This document shows, one piece after another, positions 58,617 through 64,000 of a DNA stretch of 64,000 nucleotides. Position numbers and translations under genes: made by a program. The notes below the pieces were generated by a model. It saw only the letters and a program-made list of their open reading frames with translations, did no database searches and was not told the DNA's origin. Numbering within the stretch: position 1 is the first letter of the stretch; each line of letters begins with the position of its first letter. Source of the DNA: Anisus vortex (taxonomy: Eukaryota; Mollusca; Gastropoda; Planorbidae); assembly GCA_949126835.1 (NCBI GenBank), contig CASBPS010000188.1, forward strand, positions 1,364,001-1,428,000. The letters are read 5' to 3'.

Positions 58617-61120
58617 CATTCTAAAAACATATCACTTCACGTTCCATGAATCATATCATCTATTCTAACATTCTATACATATCTCATTTCACGTTCCATG
58701 AATCGCATCATCTATTCTAACATTCTATACATATCTCACTTCACGTTCCATGAATCACATCATCTATTCTAACATTCTATACCTATCTTACTTTACTTTC
58801 TATTAATTCATCTATTCTAACATTCTATACATATCTCACTTCACGTTCCATGAATCGCATCATCTATTCTAACATTCTATACATATCTCACTTCACATTT
58901 AATGAATCACATCAAATATTCTAACATTATATACACATCTCACTTCACGTTCCATGAATAACATCATCTATTATAACATTCTATACATATCTCACTTCAC
59001 GTTCCATGAATCCATCTATTCTAACATTCTATACATATCTCTCTTCATGTTCCATGAATCCATCTATTCAAACAATCTATACATATTTCACTTCACGTTC
59101 CATGAATCACATCATCTATTCTAATATTCTATACATATGTCTCTTCACGTTCCATGAATCATATCATCTATTCTAACATTCTATACATATCCCACTTCAC
59201 GTTCCAAAAATTACATTAACTATTCTAACATTCTATACATATCTCACTTCACATTCCATGAATCACACCATCTATTCTAACATTCTATACATATCTCACT
59301 TCACGATCCATGAATCACACCATCTATTCTAGAATTCTATACATATCTCACTTCAAGTTCCATGAATCACGTCAACTATTCTAACATTCTATACATGTCT
59401 CACTTCACGTTCCATGAATCACATCATCTATTCTAACATTCTATACATGTCTCACTTTTCGTTCCATGAATCATATCATCTATTCTAACTTTCTATACAT
59501 ATCTCACTTTACGTTCCATAAATCCATCTATTCTAACATTCTATACATATCTTTCTTCATGTTCCATGAATACATCTATTCTAACATTCTATACATATCT
59601 CACTTCACGTTCCATGAATCATATCATCTATTCTAATATTCTATACATATCTCACTTCACGTTCCATGAATCACATCATCTATTCTAACATTCTATACAT
59701 ATCTTACATCACGTTCCATGAATCACATCATCTATTCTAATATTCTATACATATTTCACTTCACGATCCATGAATCATACCATCTATTCTAAAATTCTAT
59801 ACATATCTCACTTTACGTTCCATGAATCACATCATCTATTCTAACATTCTATACATATCTCACTTCAAGTTCCATGAATCACGTCAACTATTCTAACATT
59901 CTATACATGTCTCACTTCACGTTCCATGAATCACATCATCTTTTCTAACATTCTATACATGTCTCACTTCACGTTCCATGAATCATATCATCTATTCTAA
60001 CTTTCTATACATATCTCACTTTACGTTCCATAAATCCATCTATTCTAACATTCTATACATATCTCACTTCACGTTCTATTAATCACATTATCTATTCTAA
60101 CATTCTATACATATCTCACTTCAAGTTCCATGAATCACATCATCTATTCTAGCATTCTTTACATATCTCACTTCACGTTCCATGAATCACAACATCTATT
60201 CTAACATTCTATTCTTATCTCATTTCACGTTCAATGAATCACATCATCTATTCTAACATTGTATACATATCTCACTTCACGTTCCATGAATCACACCATC
60301 TATCCTAACATTACATACATATCTCACATTACGTTCCATGTATCACATCATCAATTCTAACATTCTATACTCATCTCATTTCACGTTCCATGAATCACAT
60401 CATCTATTCTAACATTCTATACATGTCTCACTTCACGTTCCATGAATCATATCATTTATTCTAACTTTCTATACATATCTCACTTTACGTTCCATAAATC
60501 CATCTATTCTAACATTCTATACATATCTCTCTTCATGTTCCATGAATCCATCTATTCTAACATTCTATTCATATCTCTCTTCATGTTCCAAGAATCCATC
60601 TATTCCAACAATCTATACATATTTCACCTAACGTTCCATGAATCACATCATCTATTCTAATATTCTATACATATCTCACTTCAAGATCCATGAATCATAT
60701 CATCTATTCTAACATTCTATACATATCTCACTTCAGGTTCCATGAATCACATCATCTTTTCTAAAATTCTATACATATCTCACTTCAAGTTCCATGAATC
60801 ACATCATCTGTTCTAACATTCTATACATATCTCACTTCACGTTCCATTAATCACAACATCTATTCTAACATTCCATACATATCTCACATTACGTTCCATG
60901 TATCACATCATCAATTCTAACATTCTATACTCATCTTACTTCACGTTCCATGAATCACATGATCTATTCTAACATTCTATACATGTCTCACTTCACGTTC
61001 CATGAATCATATTATTTATTCTAACTTTCTATACATATCTCACTTTACGTTCCATAAATCCATCTATTCTAACATTCTATACATATCTCTCTTCATGTTC
61101 CATGAATCCATCTATTCTAA
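58617..61120 (+). repeat. X unit 8, 2,504 bp (three monomers lost)
   Basis: Near 60,050 monomer 28 (CATAAATCC) is followed directly by the CACGTTCTATTAATC monomer 32. Loss of monomers 29-31 (48 + 52 + 52 = 152 bp) gives 2,504 exactly. It otherwise follows canonical order. Confidence 0.9.
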
Positions 61121-63776
61121 CATTCTAAAAACATATCACTTCACGTTCCATGAATCATATCATCTATTCTAACATTCTATACATATCTCATTTCACGTTC
61201 CATGAATCGCATCATCTATTCTAACATTCTATACATATCTCACTTCACGTTCCATGAATCACATCATCTATTCTAACATTCTATACCTATCTTACTTTAC
61301 TTTCTATTAATTCATCTATTCTAACATTCTATACATATCTCACTTCACGTTCCATGAATCGCATCATCTATTCTAACATTCTATACATATCTCACTTCAC
61401 ATTTAATGAATCACATCAAATATTCTAACATTATATACACATCTCACTTCACGTTCCATGAATAACATCATCTATTATAACATTCTATACATATCTCACT
61501 TCACGTTCCATGAATCCATCTATTCTAACATTCTATACATATCTCTCTTCATGTTCCATGAATCCATCTATTCAAACAATCTATACATATTTCACTTCAC
61601 GTTCCATGAATCACATCATCTATTCTAATATTCTATACATATGTCTCTTCACGTTCCATGAATCATATCATCTATTCTAACATTCTATACATATCCCACT
61701 TCACGTTCCAAAAATTACATTAACTATTCTAACATTCTATACATATCTCACTTCACATTCCATGAATCACACCATCTATTCTAACATTCTATACATATCT
61801 CACTTCACGATCCATGAATCACACCATCTATTCTAGAATTCTATACATATCTCACTTCAAGTTCCATGAATCACGTCAACTATTCTAACATTCTATACAT
61901 GTCTCACTTCACGTTCCATGAATCACATCATCTATTCTAACATTCTATACATGTCTCACTTTTCGTTCCATGAATCATATCATCTATTCTAACTTTCTAT
62001 ACATATCTCACTTTACGTTCCATAAATCCATCTATTCTAACATTCTATACATATCTTTCTTCATGTTCCATGAATACATCTATTCTAACATTCTATACAT
62101 ATCTCACTTCACGTTCCATGAATCATATCATCTATTCTAATATTCTATACATATCTCACTTCACGTTCCATGAATCACATCATCTATTCTAACATTCTAT
62201 ACATATCTTACATCACGTTCCATGAATCACATCATCTATTCTAATATTCTATACATATTTCACTTCACGATCCATGAATCATACCATCTATTCTAAAATT
62301 CTATACATATCTCACTTTACGTTCCATGAATCACATCATCTATTCTAACATTCTATACATATCTCACTTCAAGTTCCATGAATCACGTCAACTATTCTAA
62401 CATTCTATACATGTCTCACTTCACGTTCCATGAATCACATCATCTTTTCTAACATTCTATACATGTCTCACTTCACGTTCCATGAATCATATCATCTATT
62501 CTAACTTTCTATACATATCTCACTTTACGTTCCATAAATCCATCTATTCTAACATTCTAAACATATCTCTCTTCATGTTACATGAATCCATCTATTCTAA
62601 CATTCTATACATATCTCACTTCACGTTCCATGAATCATATCATCTATTCTAACATTCTATACATATCTCACTTCACGTTCCATGAATCACATCATCTATT
62701 CTAACATTCTATACATATCTCACTTCACGTTCTATTAATCACATTATCTATTCTAACATTCTATACATATCTCACTTCAAGTTCCAAGAATCACATCATC
62801 TATTCTAGCATTCTTTACATATCTCACTTCACGTTCCATGAATCACAACATCTATTCTAACATTCTATTCATATCTCATTTCACGTTCAATGAATCACAT
62901 CATCTATTCTAACATTGTATACATATCTCACTTCACGTTCCATGAATCACACCATCTATCCTAACATTACATACATATCTCACATTACGTTCCATGTATC
63001 ACATCATCAATTCTAACATTCTATACTCATCTCATTTCACGTTCCATGAATCACATCATCTATTCTAACATTCTATACATGTCTCACTTCACGTTCCATG
63101 AATCATATCATTTATTCTAACTTTCTATACATATCTCACTTTACGTTCCATAAATCCATCTATTCTAACATTCTATACATATCTCTCTTCATGTTCCATG
63201 AATCCATCTATTCTAACATTCTATTCATATCTCTCTTCATGTTCCAAGAATCCATCTATTCCAACAATCTATACATATTTCACCTAACGTTCCATGAATC
63301 ACATCATCTATTCTAATATTCTATACATATCTCACTTCAAGATCCATGAATCATATCATCTATTCTAACATTCTATACATATCTCACTTCAGGTTCCATG
63401 AATCACATCATCTTTTCTAAAATTCTATACATATCTCACTTCAAGTTCCATGAATCACATCATCTGTTCTAACATTCTATACATATCTCACTTCACGTTC
63501 CATTAATCACAACATCTATTCTAACATTCCATACATATCTCACATTACGTTCCATGTATCACATCATCAATTCTAACATTCTATACTCATCTTACTTCAC
63601 GTTCCATGAATCACATGATCTATTCTAACATTCTATACATGTCTCACTTCACGTTCCATGAATCATATTATTTATTCTAACTTTCTATACATATCTCACT
63701 TTACGTTCCATAAATCCATCTATTCTAACATTCTATACATATCTCTCTTCATGTTCCATGAATCCATCTATTCTAA
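61121..63776 (+). repeat. X unit 9, canonical 2,656 bp
   Basis: Same length and order as the type unit. Together with unit 8 it carries CATGAATCACAAC in monomer 34 where earlier units have CATCAATCACAAC, so units 8 and 9 look like recent sisters. Confidence 0.93.
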
Positions 63777-64000
63777 CATTCTAAAAACATATCACTTCAC
63801 GTTCCATAAATCATATCATCTATTCTAACATTCTATACATATCTCATTTCACGTTCCATGAATCGCATTATCTATTCTAACATTCTATACATATCTCACT
63901 TCACGTTCCAGGAATCACATCATCTATTCTAACATTCTATACCTATCTTACTTTACTTTCTATTAATTCATCTATTCTAACATTCTATACATATCTCACT
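63777..64000 (+). repeat. X unit 10, cut by window edge
   Basis: Monomers 1-4 and the start of 5, in canonical order (CTAAAAACAT monomer at 63777; CCAGGAATC monomer 3; TTAATTCATC monomer 4). The array clearly continues past the right end of the window. Confidence 0.93.

Larger units (their letters stand above)
1..64000 (+). repeat. Satellite DNA array, 52/48-bp monomer, whole window
   Basis: Every part of the window reads as tandem copies of one AT-rich monomer in the same orientation. Landmarks in order are CATTCTATACATATCTCAC, then CACGTTCCATGAATC, then ACATCATCTATTCTAA. The consensus monomer has 16 A, 15 C, 2 G and 19 T (33% GC). I saw no interruption by unique DNA, a mobile element, a poly-A tail, target-site duplications or an inverted segment. 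No stretch over 300 bases holds anything other than these repeats. Neighbouring monomers differ at several positions, while monomers one HOR apart are nearly identical, as in homogenised eukaryotic satellites. A centromeric or other heterochromatic location is an inference; nothing in the window proves it. Confidence 0.98.

Noticed and set aside
12432..63316. Some 21 further + strand open frames of 65-73 codons (for example 12432-12653, 24961-25158, 44490-44708, 63098-63316)
   Set aside because: Two of three forward frames are open through a 48-bp monomer, so runs of short monomers give small frames by chance. Nearly all end in HLF-stop because a 52-bp monomer puts the TAA of TATTCTAA in frame. 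Their spacing simply follows the HOR, and length-changing monomers (47, 51, 52 bp) shift frame freely, so there is no coding constraint.
1..64000. CRISPR array
   Set aside because: Repeats are contiguous with no unique spacers, the monomers vary along their whole length, and no cas-like gene is present.
1..64000. Telomeric or simple-sequence microsatellite
   Set aside because: The period is 48-52 bp with complex sequence; no TTAGGG-like or 1-6-bp unit dominates.
1..64000. Known centromeric satellite with a CENP-B box
   Set aside because: The monomer is 52/48 bp rather than about 171 bp and I found no sequence resembling the CENP-B box core (TTCG...CGGGA). I do not recognise the family.
1..64000. 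Promoter-like TATACATAT motifs
   Set aside because: The motif is part of nearly every monomer and has no associated gene or start signal, so it carries no positional information.
1..64000. Tandem-repeat protein gene (long repeat-coding exon)
   Set aside because: 52-bp monomers shift frame by one at each step and bring in stops. No frame stays open beyond about 73 codons, so the array cannot encode a long repeat protein.

Overview
The whole 64-kb window is one uninterrupted head-to-tail satellite DNA array. I found no gene, RNA gene, transposon, CRISPR array, telomeric repeat or unique-sequence island, and no stretch in reverse orientation. The basic monomer is 52 bp (a consensus copy lies at 25-76), with a common 48-bp class that lacks 4 bp just after GAATC. 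Rare 51-, 47- and 40-bp variants also occur. The window holds roughly 1,250 monomers. An array of this size and layering points to eukaryotic heterochromatin (centromeric, pericentromeric or subtelomeric). The sequence does not let me name the species, and I do not recognise this satellite as a published family.

The repeat is layered. (1) Inside the monomer there is an 8-bp direct repeat (ATTCTAAC/ATTCTATA). (2) Monomers are 52 or 48 bp. (3) Two or three adjacent 48-bp monomers recur about every 9-12 monomers (about 0.5-0.6 kb). (4) Diverged monomers are arranged in fixed order into higher-order repeats (HORs) of 1.4-6.2 kb, whose copies look nearly identical. (5) HOR families alternate as blocks tens of kb long.

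Layout: 1 to ~9,310 is block I, alternating units of 2,592 bp (A) and 3,311 bp (B), a 5,903-bp dimer. ~9,311 to ~20,920 is family Y with two copies offset by 6,181, then 6,126 bp. ~20,921-22,706 is a rearranged Y junction. 22,707-24,958 is a partial family X unit. 24,959-30,272 is Y with an internal 2,247-bp duplication. 30,273-31,704 is a second partial X unit. 31,705-43,384 is Y again, homologous to 15.5-22.7 kb at an offset of about 16.8 kb and carrying a 3,372-bp tandem duplication. 43,385-64,000 is a run of X units. The canonical X unit is 2,656 bp and counts out exactly as 52 monomers (40 of 52 bp plus 12 of 48 bp). The other X units (1,428, 1,680, 1,868, 1,984, 2,504 and 2,604 bp) differ from it mainly by removal or exchange of whole monomers.

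The short open frames of 65-73 codons that recur on the + strand are by-products of the 48-bp monomers and are not genes. I found no undescribed gene system. The points of interest are the repeat architecture, the record of unequal exchange between units, the strong strand asymmetry and a recurrent TTCN3GAA dyad.
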